The notes beneath the pieces were generated by a model. It searched no databases and had not been told where the DNA came from. It worked only from the letters and a program-made list of their open reading frames with translations. A DNA stretch of 64,000 bases from Gigantopelta aegis (Eukaryota > Mollusca > Gastropoda > Neomphalida > Peltospiridae): NCBI RefSeq assembly GCF_016097555.1, contig NC_054704.1:2748891-2812890 (forward strand). Direction: 5' to 3'. Below are positions 11,581 to 22,635 of this stretch, in pieces; position 1 is the stretch's first letter, and the number at the start of each line of letters is the position of its first letter. Position numbers and translations under genes: made by a program.

Positions 11581-12835
11581 GTGAGTAGAAATATACATAT
11601 AGTAAGTTGTTTATTTCTTCTAGCTTTGTTTTATTGTACTATTTTCATAGATCATAGATCATTAGACAATGCTACGGATGAGAAGCATTGGTCCATTCAT
11701 GCAATAATTTTACCGTTTTATCAAATTTACTATCGTAATAGACTGTTTGGTTGTGAGCCATAACATCTGAGCGGAAACCTATAATTGACATACAGCTAAA
11801 AGACGTTAATATTCAAGTATTTCAGTGGGCGCGTTTTGTAACCTCAGTCTGTTTAGCAGTTGCGTTTTCAATGTTTTATTTCATTTTCATTAAAGATACA
11901 ATTTTTTTACTTTTGAAACCTGGTTTATTTTAAAATAATGGATGTTCATTGATGTAGCTATGATTTTATATTGGGGCATTCATGTTGGAGGGGGTGGGGA
12001 TACCAACAGGGTCTATGAGTCGTAAAGGGCGACAGGCAAATACAAAGGGGTGGAGGAATGCATGTGATTGGAGAGAGGCATGGACCCTTGCGCCAACACT
12101 CCCACCCACACCCACCCCAAACACCCCACTGTCCACCCCCGCCGGCTAAGCAAAGTTTAAAATCAGCGTTCTTTGCTGCCTCTTGACAATGTAGGAAGAT
12201 AGAAAGACACGCATCGTGAACAACTAAAAATTTAATTGTGGCTAATACGTTTATAAACCAGGGACGTCCAATGATGGGGTGGGGTGTAATTCTGGCCACC
12301 TCAGCTTGAACGCCCTCCCTCTCCGCTTCCAGCTTCTATGTAAACCAGGCTTAAGTTGAGCCAGACAGAGCAGAAAACGTCTGCTAGTCAGGTTTATGCG
12401 CTTCACGGTAAACCAAATGGCCACGTCAGGAAATAATTAAGTAGTTAGCGAACGTTAGCAAATCCGTTAGCTGGCTGAACTTGTTTCTGATGTGGATCTC
12501 TGATTAACAATAAATCCATTTTTAAAACCCCCCAGCACATTTTAAATGCAGTTAAGATGTTAAGATTTTTCTTTTAAAAGTAACATTGTAATTGCAGGTC
12601 AGAGATGTTATTCAATTCTCACTAGGTATGGAATTGCCCACCCCTTACTACACCCTTATTATTTTACGCTAGAAATATTTAATAATAATGTTTCTCAAAA
12701 GGTTTTGGCTGATGATCAAAACACGACGAGAACAAAACACTGAGTGTAACAGATTTCTGCGCCAGACAAACGTCGGGGTGGCCGGGGATTAAATAAATTC
12801 CTGTGTTGTCTTGTCTTGTCATGTCCGTGAAACAC
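11581..12835. other. Intergenic or first intron, no gene recognised
   Basis: Short open frames only. C-rich/G-rich asymmetry lies near 11980-12150. Confidence 0.4.
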
Positions 12836-13304
12836 GATTGAATAAATGAATGTTTAACGACACCCCAGCACAAAAATACACATCGGCTATTGGGTGTCAC
12901 AAATGGTAAGTATGTGAAAATATTATTTATATATATTTATGTAAAACCACAGTGTAAGGAGCTGGGGGGGGGGGGGGAGCGGGGGGAGTATAATACAATA
13001 TATAAAATCAAGCTAAATATATATTAAAACTTTGTATAGAAGTCCGTGTTTTAAAAAACTTTACAATTAACATTGGATGGAATTTAAAAGATTCCAAAAA
13101 TTTCTGTTGCCAAATATATCATTTCTCGTCTGCTTGAGATGATCATACTCCACCAAAATGTGGCGCACAGTCAGTGTACACTGACAATGTTCACACTAAG
13201 GAGGAGGGTCCTTCTTTAAAATAAATGAATGCGTCAAATATGTGTGGCCGATGCGGGCACGGCACAAGACTACTTCATCCTTCCTGCATCGCCTGTAGGA
13301 TGAC
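12836..13304 (-). mobile_element. LINE 3' end (non-LTR retrotransposon), copy 1
   Basis: Matches the LINE copy at 24289-25245 over its first 470 bases, including ATTCCACCAAAATGTGGCG-like and GAGGAGGGTCCTTCTTT segments. Read on the minus strand, the region codes for the Cys-His tail seen after RNase H in I/Nimb-type LINEs. The left border is the true 3' end: CCAATAGCCGATGTG ... GTGTCGTTAAACATTCATTC, ending in an ATTC-type short repeat. The element is heavily 5'-truncated. A SINE abuts its right border. Confidence 0.75.
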
Positions 13305-13560
13305 CGCATTGGGCTCATACGCGGTTGGTCTAGGATCGACCCCCGTCGGGGGGTCCATTGGGCTATTTCTCATTCCAGAAAGTGCACCACGACTGGCATA
13401 TGCTATCTGTGGAATGGTGCATATAAAAAATCCCTTGCTACTGATGGAAAAATGTAGCGGGTTTTCTCTTTAAGACTATATGTAAAATGTGCCAAATGTT
13501 TGACATCCAATAGCCGATGATTAATAATTCAATGTGCTCTAGTGGTGTCGTTAAAAAAAG
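13305..13560 (+). mobile_element. tRNA-derived SINE family A
   Basis: Nearly full body: GGTCTAGGATCGACCCCCGT head, AGTGCACCACGACTGGCATA, GGAATGGTGCATATAAAAAA, AAATGTAGCGGGTTTTC, and the tail CCAATAGCCGATGATTAATA then GTGGTGTCGTTAAAAAAA. Confidence 0.88.
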
Positions 13561-14169
13561 AGACTTTTACTGTTTCCGTTATTCGGTTATTGATGGTTTG
13601 ATGTGATGGTACCAGACATTACAAATAGCAAAATTCACTAACAAACCATCAAAGTGGGGAGCTTTAAAGATCGTTAAACAAATGGTGGTATTTCATACAA
13701 CAGTGTCCTTTCAATTGGGGGGAATAAAACATCAGCATTTAAGTGTAATAGCATAAGAACATAGAGGCTAATTATAGCTCACTTATAACAATGCATGTAC
13801 TTCTTATTAGTATACATTACTGAAACTTAACACTTTAAACGTTTAAATCACCGTTTAGTGAGCGCCTGATACAATCAATTAATCTCAGTGTATATCGTGT
13901 CACACCATATTCTTTAACGTAAAACACGCAATGTTAATCTACGATAAATGACAGTTCATTCTTAGTATAACAAACACATACAAGACATATTTCGTCTGTG
14001 TGGAATTAACATCAATATTTGATTAATACTGTTTGAGTAGCATGTTTAAAGTTTAGCAAACAGGTTATTCTACAGGTGTGTTAAATGAAAAACCGCCCCA
14101 GAAAATCAAGCCTAGCTAAGACTTTCATATCACTGATTACACGCACACAACCGCGGATCAATCTAATGC
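13561..14169. other. Intergenic, no gene recognised
   Basis: AT-rich, no feature recognised. Confidence 0.4.
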
Positions 14170-14446
14170 TAGGTTCAGACTATCAACTACCAGCACTAAG
14201 TTGGCTGTCGAGTTGCTGGTCTGAGCGCCTTTATCTTACCACTCGATTCCCGTCATTTACGACTTCTACGACGGCCGTGGTATCAGATTCAAAACGATGA
14301 ATCGGGCTCGATATTTCTTGCTAATCTGAGCGTGTACTAGAACTCAACACGACGCTCAGTTGTTAGTTTGAGCGCTTTCACAACTCAACGCAACCGTCGA
14401 GTTGGCCAACTTTCTGCTGGCAGTTGACAGTCTGAGCCTGTCACAA
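14170..14446. mobile_element. MITE-like inverted repeat
   Basis: About 45-bp imperfect inverted ends: AGGTTCAGACTATCAACTAC on the left and, on the other strand from the right, AGGCTCAGACTGTCAACTGC, both continuing into AAGTTGG. The interior is noncoding. I could not define a target duplication. The style resembles non-autonomous Harbinger-type elements, but this is inference. Confidence 0.6.
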
Positions 14447-15975
14447 GTGATTAGATAACTAAAAGAAACAACACATAAAACCAATGTAAATTTGCTACAT
14501 TTATTTACATCAGCAAATAATAATCATATACACTCACACATTTCAATCATTACTCAAACCATAGGCCTATTCATCATACATCAATGCACAGTAACACAAC
14601 CCTCACACCCAAACATTTCTCTCCATCAGCTGATCACACATTTAACTAATTTCACCAATCACCATCATAGTACAGATGATCACCACACTAATCAATATTA
14701 ACTACACACAAATACTACGCAATTTCTTAAGTATATGTCACATCAAACATATAACAGCACGTAATATTAAAGATATTACGTATTCAAAATAAAATGTCAG
14801 TGTCCACTTATAACTCTTCATTAAAACAGTTTCTTATAATATCTGAAGTCACTTATATTAATACATGTATATATAAGTAACTAATTAAGCAGTATTGCAC
14901 ATACCACTTTCTTCCAATTAGCAACTATCACTGCTAATATTTCAACACATACATGAGCACTTGCACAATATAATAATAATAATACAAAACAACAATCCGT
15001 TGTTTTGTTTACGTCACCCGAACATGACTAATAAATAGCCTACATATGGAACTTCATTTCCACATTACCACCGCACTGCGCTCTCTTGTATACCACTCCT
15101 CCATAAATTCACCAAACCTCCACAAGCTCAACTCTCAGCCACATCTTCATACAGGCAAGCCACCTCTACATCTCTCGGTAGACACTACTGCTATACCACC
15201 TATAACAGTTACCTCTTACAGTGCTATAACCAAGATACACTTAATTACTGTGATGTAACACCTTGTTATTCCGTACACTTTATATACCAACCAACTTCAT
15301 CTCTTTACTCAATGTCCACATTACACAAGTTATACTAAACATCCATTGTCCACATCTTATAAAATTAATATGTCATTACCATACTACTACACTTTAATAT
15401 AATACAATTATGATTTATAACCATCACAAAATAACAAGACATACTTAATATCAAGTATTTAATTACTTACGGTTAAGCAATAACCCGAACTATAAACATC
15501 AAAGTCTTTCGAAAACTTCTGTCCAACTTGCACAAATCTTGTTCACTGTTCTCTCTCAAAAATAAATCACACTGCCCCAAACAATAACTAAGTCACCTCT
15601 TTTAGTCACACAGTCGGCTTTTCAGTTACCAACCACTCACCCCTGCTACAAGTTATAACAATACAAATTCCTACCTTGCCTAATTAATCCCATACCAAGA
15701 AACCTTAAGTTTCATGATCCAAGCTATGATTAATCTATTCCATTTCTCTCAATTGTACAACCTGTATTACCGTATAATTGATAATAAGTATTATACCATA
15801 AACTTTATATCTACAACTAAAACTACCACATGTGTACTGATAAAGACAGTATAGTAAATCTACAAATAATCACTTTCAAATCACATTCTGCTCTGATTAC
15901 CTTGACTTGTGACAGAGCCTAGCACAACAGGAACAACAGACGTTGTACACATTGGTGATTTGTATTTTATTAGTA
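14447..15975. other. G-depleted stretch without genes
   Basis: About 1.5 kb in which the plus strand is dominated by A, C and T with very few G. Only short open frames (His/Thr/Ser-rich) occur and none looks like a gene. Confidence 0.6.
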
Positions 15976-15979
15976 TTCT

Positions 15980-16262
15980 GTGATGATGTTGGTGGTAGTG
16001 GTGGTGGTAATGATGAAGATGGTGGTGATGATGATGATAATGAAAATGGTGGTGATGATGATAATGAAGGTGGTGGTGGAGTTTGTGGTAGTGGTGGTGA
16101 TGATGATGAAGATGGTGGTGATGATTATTATGATGATGATAATGAAGATGGTGGTGGTGGTGATGATGATAACGAAGATGGTGATGGTGGTGATGATGAT
16201 GATCATGATAATGAAGATGGTGGTGGTGGTGGTGGTGATGATGATGATGATGATGATGATGA
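15980..16262. repeat. (GAT/GGT)n trinucleotide tract
   Basis: Interrupted GAT and GGT triplets for about 280 bases. The tract opens artificial frames of Asp/Gly on the plus strand and Ile/Thr on the minus strand. It ends 33 bases before the acceptor proposed for the start exon of the first host gene. Confidence 0.95.
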
Positions 16263-16295
16263 CCAGTGAACTATATTTTGCTGTTTTATTTTCAG

Positions 16296-16379
16296 TAACC
16301 ACGTGATCGTCATGGTTTTCTGTATGGGTGTGTATTAATTAAAACAAGAAGAGTAACGAGAAGAACACTAATGGACAAG
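16296..16379 (+). CDS. First gene, start exon (5' leader plus MDK)
   Basis: A strong pyrimidine tract and acceptor (TTTTATTTTCAG) precede 16296, and the exon closes with ATG GAC AAG followed by the donor GTATGT. Coding bases are 16371-16379 only. The exon reads in phase 0 into the next one ([16 protein letters not shown]). I chose this start because the second gene has the same design: a leader exon ending in a short coding stretch (MSDKNQ) and a phase-0 donor, then a 123-nt exon with YPKPEP. The exon is too short to be sure of by eye, and the upstream ATG at 16312 is a caution. Confidence 0.5.
16312..16338 (+). other. Upstream ORF in the 5' leader of the first host gene
   Basis: ATG GTT TTC TGT ATG GGT GTG TAT TAA lies before the proposed start at 16371. 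The second gene also has an upstream ATG (59949) whose frame overlaps its main start. Both leaders could therefore reduce initiation, if the exon models are right. Confidence 0.3.
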
Positions 16380-19300
16380 GTATGTTTAAGGAGAGATAAT
16401 CTCTTGTGAGAGGGTTGTGATCCATTAAGGCGTGATAATCTCTTGTGGGAGGGTTGTGATCCATTAAGGCGTGATAATCTCTTGTGGGAGGGTTGTGATC
16501 CATTAAGGCGTGATAATCTCTTGTGGGAGGGTTGTGATCCATTAAAGAGTGATAATCTCTTGTGGGAGGGTTGTGATCCATTAAAGAGTGATAATCTCTT
16601 GTGGGATGGTTGTGATCCATCAAGGAGTAATACTCTCTTGTGGCATGTTTGTGATCCATTAAGGAGTGATAATCTCTTGTGGGAGGGTTGTGATCCATTA
16701 AAGAGTAATAATCTCTTGTGGGAGGGTTGTGATACATTAAAGAGTAATAATCTCTCTAGTGAGAGGTTTGTGATCCATAACCACCAACACTATTTCCTCA
16801 ATCCAGTGTTAAAGTTCTAACAGGCTAGTAACGGATTCAATGTACACACAAATACACCCGTGCACTTCACTAAACAAACGTATTACTAGATTGAGGCTAG
16901 TTAGATTTGAATCGATGTTTTTCTGGAATTATTATTTTTTATTAAGTATGCGAACGCCATTTAAAAAAACAACAACCAAAAACCAAAACCAACAGTAATA
17001 ATAATAACGAAGCGAGCGGAAATGTTATTTTGAATATATTTACAAAATAGCAACAACCAAAGGGAACATAACAATACAACTGTATGATAAAAATGCCCCG
17101 TCGGTGGGTTCACTGGGCTATTTCTCGTTCCGGCCAGTGCACCACGACTGGTATGATATATCAACGTCCATGGTATGTGCTTTCCTGTCTGTAGGATGGT
17201 GCATATAACATATACATTGCTACTAATGTGGAAATGAAGGGGGTTTCCGCTATAATACTATATGGCAGAATTACAAAATGTTTTACATCCAATAGCAGAT
17301 GATGAATACATGAATATGCTCTAGTGGTGTTGTTAAAACAAACTTTAACTTTTTAACTTTATTGTCATAATGTTATGCAAATTATACAATAAAATCATAA
17401 ATCCATCCACATAAGCGCCACTTGTTTTAATGGGTATAAATAACTGACCTGGGTCACACCCATGGGTCTAGGAGTGAGCACTATCGCTTGGTTAACAACA
17501 TGCCACAATCTGAAAGTCCTCTGTTAATGGTTCATTGCTATACATATTACCATAGGTGCACAGACTCCCATTTATGTAGGGGGCAGGCTGATGTTTGCCC
17601 GAGTTAAACGAAACTGCCCGAATCTGGATAAAAACATTTATTCATATTAAGCATTACTTCCAAACAGATATATAGGGTTGCAAACAAATCACTACGCATT
17701 TTTACATATATTACAACTAATATTGTGGGTAGAATACTGGAAATACATGGTGAAAAGGTTTCAGGCCAGCTCATTTTACCCGAATATCTCTATCGTTTTT
17801 GTCCGAATTTGAGGATTTGCTCCAACACTATGGGGGCAATTGCCACCCTCGCCTGTCTCGTACGCTTATGATATTATCTGCATTAGATTACCAGTTATAT
17901 AACTTCTAACGTGGAAGATAATTAAATGTTTAATGAATAAATTGAAATACATGTATTTGCAGAATGATGAGATCACAGCATTTCCAAAACACTACCCAAA
18001 ACCAGAGCCATCTAAAGACAGAAGAAGTGAAATATTTGATGAAACTCAGCAGATATTCAAAGACATTGCAAATAAAGCTGAATCGGTAAGGTTCCGTAAT
18101 GGCTGGTAAGGTTCCATAATGACTGTTAAGGTTCCGTAATGGCTGGTAAGATATCGTAATGACTGTTAAGGTTCCGTAATTACTGTTAAGGTTCCGTAAC
18201 GGCTGATAAGGTTCCATAATGGCTGGTAAGATTCCATGCGGTAAGGTTCCGTAATGACTGCTAAGGTTTGTAACGACTGTTACGGTTCCGTAACGGCTCG
18301 ACTGATAAGGTCCGTAACGATTAGTAAGGTCCGTAACGGGTTCCGTAACGACTGTTAAGGTCTGTAATGGCAGGTAAGTTTCCGTAACGACTGGTAAGGT
18401 CCGTAACGGCTGGTAAGGTTCCGTAACGGCTAATAAGGTCTGTAACAGCAAGTAAGGTTCTGTAATGATGGATAACGGGTTTCGTAACGACTGGTAAGGT
18501 CTGTAACGGCAGGTAAGGTTCCGTAACGACTGGTAAGGTTTGTAACGCTGGTAAGGGTTCTGGTAAGGGTTCTGTAACGACTGGTAAGGTCTGTCACGAC
18601 TGGTAAGGTCTGTAACGGCAGGTAAGGTTCCGTAACGACTGGTAAGGTTTGTAACGATTGGTAAGGGTTCTGTAACGACTGGTAAGGTCTGTCACGACTG
18701 GTAAGGTCTGTAACGGCAGGTAAGGTTCCGTAACGACTGGTAAGGTTTGTAACGACTGGTAAGGGTTCTGTAACGACTGGTAAGGTCTGTAATGGCAGGT
18801 AAGGTTCCGTAACGACTGGTAAGGTTTGTAACGACTGGTAAGGGTTCTGTAACGACTGGTAAGTCTGTCACGACTGGTAAGGTCTGTAACGGCAGGTAAG
18901 GTTCCGTAACGACTGGTAAGGTCTGTAACGACTGGTAAGGTCTGTAACGACTGGTAAGGGTTCCTTAACAACTGGTAAGGTCTGTCACGACTGGTAAGGT
19001 CTGTAACGGCAGGTAAGGTTCCGTAAAGACTGGTAAGGTCTGTAACGACTGGTGAGGGTTCTGGTAAGGGTTCTGCAACGACTGGTAAGGGTCTGTCACG
19101 ACCGGTAAGGGTTCTGTACCGACTGGTAAAGGTTCTGTAACGACTGGTAAGGTTTCTGTAATGACTAGTAAGGTTCCGTAACGACTGGTAAGGGTTCTTT
19201 AACGACTGGTAAGGTCTGTCACGACTGGTAAGGTCTGTAAGACTGGTAAGGTCTGTCACGACTGGTAAGGTCTGTAACGGCTGGTAAGGTCTGTAACGGC

Positions 19301-22300
19301 TGGTAAGGGTTCCTTAACGACTGGTAAGGTCTGTCACGACTGGTAAGGTCTGTCACGACTGGTAAGGTTCTGTCGCGACTGGTAAGGTTCCGTAACGACT
19401 GGTAAGGTTTGTAACGACTAGTAAGGTCTGTATCAACTGGTAAGGTTCCGTCGCGACTGGTAAGGGTTCTGTAACAACTAGTAAGGTCTGTAACGACTGG
19501 TAAGGGTTCTGTAACGACTGGTAAGGGTCTGTCACGACTGGTAAGGGTTCTGTAACGACTGGTAAGGGTTCTGTAACGACTGGTAGGGGTTCCGTATCGA
19601 CTGGTAAGGGTTCTGTAACGACTGGTAAGGTCTGTAACGGCAGGTAAGGTTCCGTAACCACTGGTACGGTTTGTAACGACTGGTAAGGGTTCTGGTAAGG
19701 GTTCTGTAACGACTGGCAAGGTCTGTCACGACTGGTAAGGTTTGTAACGACTGGTAAGTGTTCTGTAACGACTGGTAAGGTCTGTCACGACTGGTAAGGT
19801 CTGTAACGGCAGGTAAGGTTCCGTAACGACTGATAAGGTTTGTAACGACTGGTAAGGGTTCTGGTAAGGGGTCTGTCACGACTGGTAAGAGTTCTGTAAC
19901 GACTGGTAAGGGTTCTGTAACGATTGGTAAGGTTCCGTAACGACTGGTAAGGGTTCCTTAACGACTGGTAAGGTCTGTCACGACTGGTAAGGTCTGTAAC
20001 GACTGGTAAGGGTTCTGTAACGATTGGTAAGGTTCCGTAACGACTGGTAAGGGTTCCTTAACGACTGGTAAGGTCTGTCACGACTGGTAAGGTCTGTAAC
20101 GACTGGTAAGGGTTCCTTAACGACTGGTAAGGTCTGTCACGACTGGTGAGGTCTGTAACGGCAGGTAAGGTTCCGTAACGACTGGTATGGTCTGTAACGA
20201 CTGGTGAGGGTCCTGGTAAGTGTTCTGTAACGACTGGTAAGGGTCTATCACGACTGGTAAGGGTTCTGTAACGACTGGTAAGGTTCCGTAACGACTGGTA
20301 AGGGTTCCTTAACGACTGGTAAGGTCTGTCACGACTGGTAAGGTCTGTCACGACTGGTAAGGTCTGTAACGACTGGTAAGGTTCTGTCGCGACTGGTAAG
20401 GGTTCTGTAACGACTAGTAAGGTCTGTAACGACTGGTAAGGGTTCTGTAACGACTGGTAAGGGTCTGTCACGAGTGGTAAGGGTTCTGTAACGACTGGTA
20501 AGGGTTCTGTAACGACTGGTAAGGTCTGTAACGACTGGTGAGGGTTCTGGTAAGGGTTCTGTAACGACTGGTGAGGGTCTGTCACGACTGGTAAGGGTTC
20601 TGTAACGACTGGTGAGGGTTCCGTATCGACTGGTAAGGGTTCTGTAACGACTGGTAAGGGTCTGTCACGTCTGGTAAGGGTTCCGTAACGACTGGTAAGG
20701 GTTCTGTAACGACTGGTAAGGGTTCCGTATCGACTGGTAAGGGTTCTGTAACGACTGGTAAGGGTCTGTCACGTCTGGTAAGGGTTCCGTAACGACTGGT
20801 AAGGGTTCTGTAACGACTGGTAAGGGTTCCGTATCGACTGGTAAGGGTTCTGTAACGACTGGTAAGGGTTCCGTAATGGCTAGGTTGGTTGCTCTGTTTA
20901 CTCGGCGTGAGAGAGCTTCAGCTTAAGCTATTTGTTAATTTGATTTGTTTTTCTGTTAAATAAAGCATATTCAAGTTATAGTTATAGAACTAATGATGAT
21001 CTTATTTTCTTTTTATATGTGTTGTGTCTGATAAAATTCAGTATGGCAAGTGCTCTCAAAATCCAAAAGTCGTGCCGGTTTCCCAAATTGCAGGAAATTC
21101 TAATGATTACATGCACATGCATAAGCATGCTGAAATGTAAGGGAGGATTTGGATAATTTACAAATATAAATGAGCGAAATATAATTGAACGAGATGATAT
21201 TTATGCGACTAAAACAACACATTAACAAAACAGAACACAAGATAGCGACCGCGTCGCATAGTGCAGGGGTGATTAAGGAACAATTTTGCTCCCAAGCACC
21301 CTGTCGAGGTGGCGCTAAATTAACAACCACCAAAATAGAACTGTATCATATTCTCAGTGTTCATGCGCGAATTCGCGAGATCACGCTACAATACCCGCGG
21401 AGGATCGATGATAAATTGGACACTTTAGCACGAGTACACGGTTGTTGAGGCCCATTTTGTAATAAACGACCAATTTTGTAATAAACGACCAATTTTGTAA
21501 TATGTACCCATTCTGTAATAAACGTAGGTACCCATTTTGTAATAAAATCGGACCCATTTTGTAATAAAAAATAGGTACCCATTTTGTAATAAAAAAAATG
21601 TCCATTCTGTAATAAAGGCTTAAAACGTCAGAATACGACATAGATGTTAAATATATACAAATTGAAATAATTTTAAACTTTGTGTTTAGATTTTTTTTTC
21701 AGTGGTTGGGAGTTCGTCAGGGGTACGAATATGTCTTAAGGTTGATTCTGTAAGTGAACCTATTCAGTTTTTCCGTTCATCCATTACTCCAGACCACTCG
21801 CTTGAGGTGCTTGTGTCGCAGGATCGAACTTCTGTGGACACACAAATTGGGTTTTTTGTCTGTTCCAACCAGTACCCTAAAACTGGTATACTAAAAGCCC
21901 TGGTATGTACTATCCTGACTATGGAAAAGTGCATATAAAATACCCATCGTGTGGTATTATCTATCATGATCGGGGCGGAATCTAGCTTAATCGGTTGAAC
22001 GTTCGCCTGGGGGACTTGGGTAACAGGATAGAACCTTCTCGGTGAACACATCAGTTGGGCTTTTTGCCGTTCCAACCAGTTCCTCCCCCCCCCCCCCCCC
22101 CCCCCCCCCCCCCACCCCCATTACGCCACAACTGTTATATTATAATCTAAGTGTAGATATGTGTAAGAGAAAGTAACCTACATTTATGTGTTGTAAAAGC
22201 CGTAGCAGCTGATTAAAAATAGTGGGTTTAATCGACAACTACTTAAGCTGAAATACACTTAAACTAGTATCCGCCAAAAGTGATTTCCCACTGACACTCC

Positions 22301-22585
22301 CTCCCCACACACCCCAGCCGCCCTACCCCATCCCCCACCCACCACGAGAAAGTGAACAATACACATAAAACACATGTGATCATTCAGCTGATGGTTGTGG
22401 AAGTTAATTCTACAATTATTGTGTACAGGTACTGTCCATTAACCGATTTACCGCTTACACTGTACTTTAGTTTGCCGCCTGACTATGTGCTCATATGCGG
22501 TCTTGAATGCATATATATATATATATATACCCACACCTGCCTTTCTTATTCTTATTCTTCTTTTGTTATGGTTACCGGCAATATT

Positions 22586-22635
<50 letters not shown>

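Noticed and set aside
15943-16302. Asp/Gly-, Val/Met- and Ile/Thr-rich frames of about 100 codons
   Set aside because: Pure products of the GAT/GGT triplet repeat in different frames.
16339-20585. Repeat-rich minus-strand frames ([28 protein letters not shown])
   Set aside because: They follow the 39-bp and 20-21 bp minisatellites and have no non-repeat coding part.
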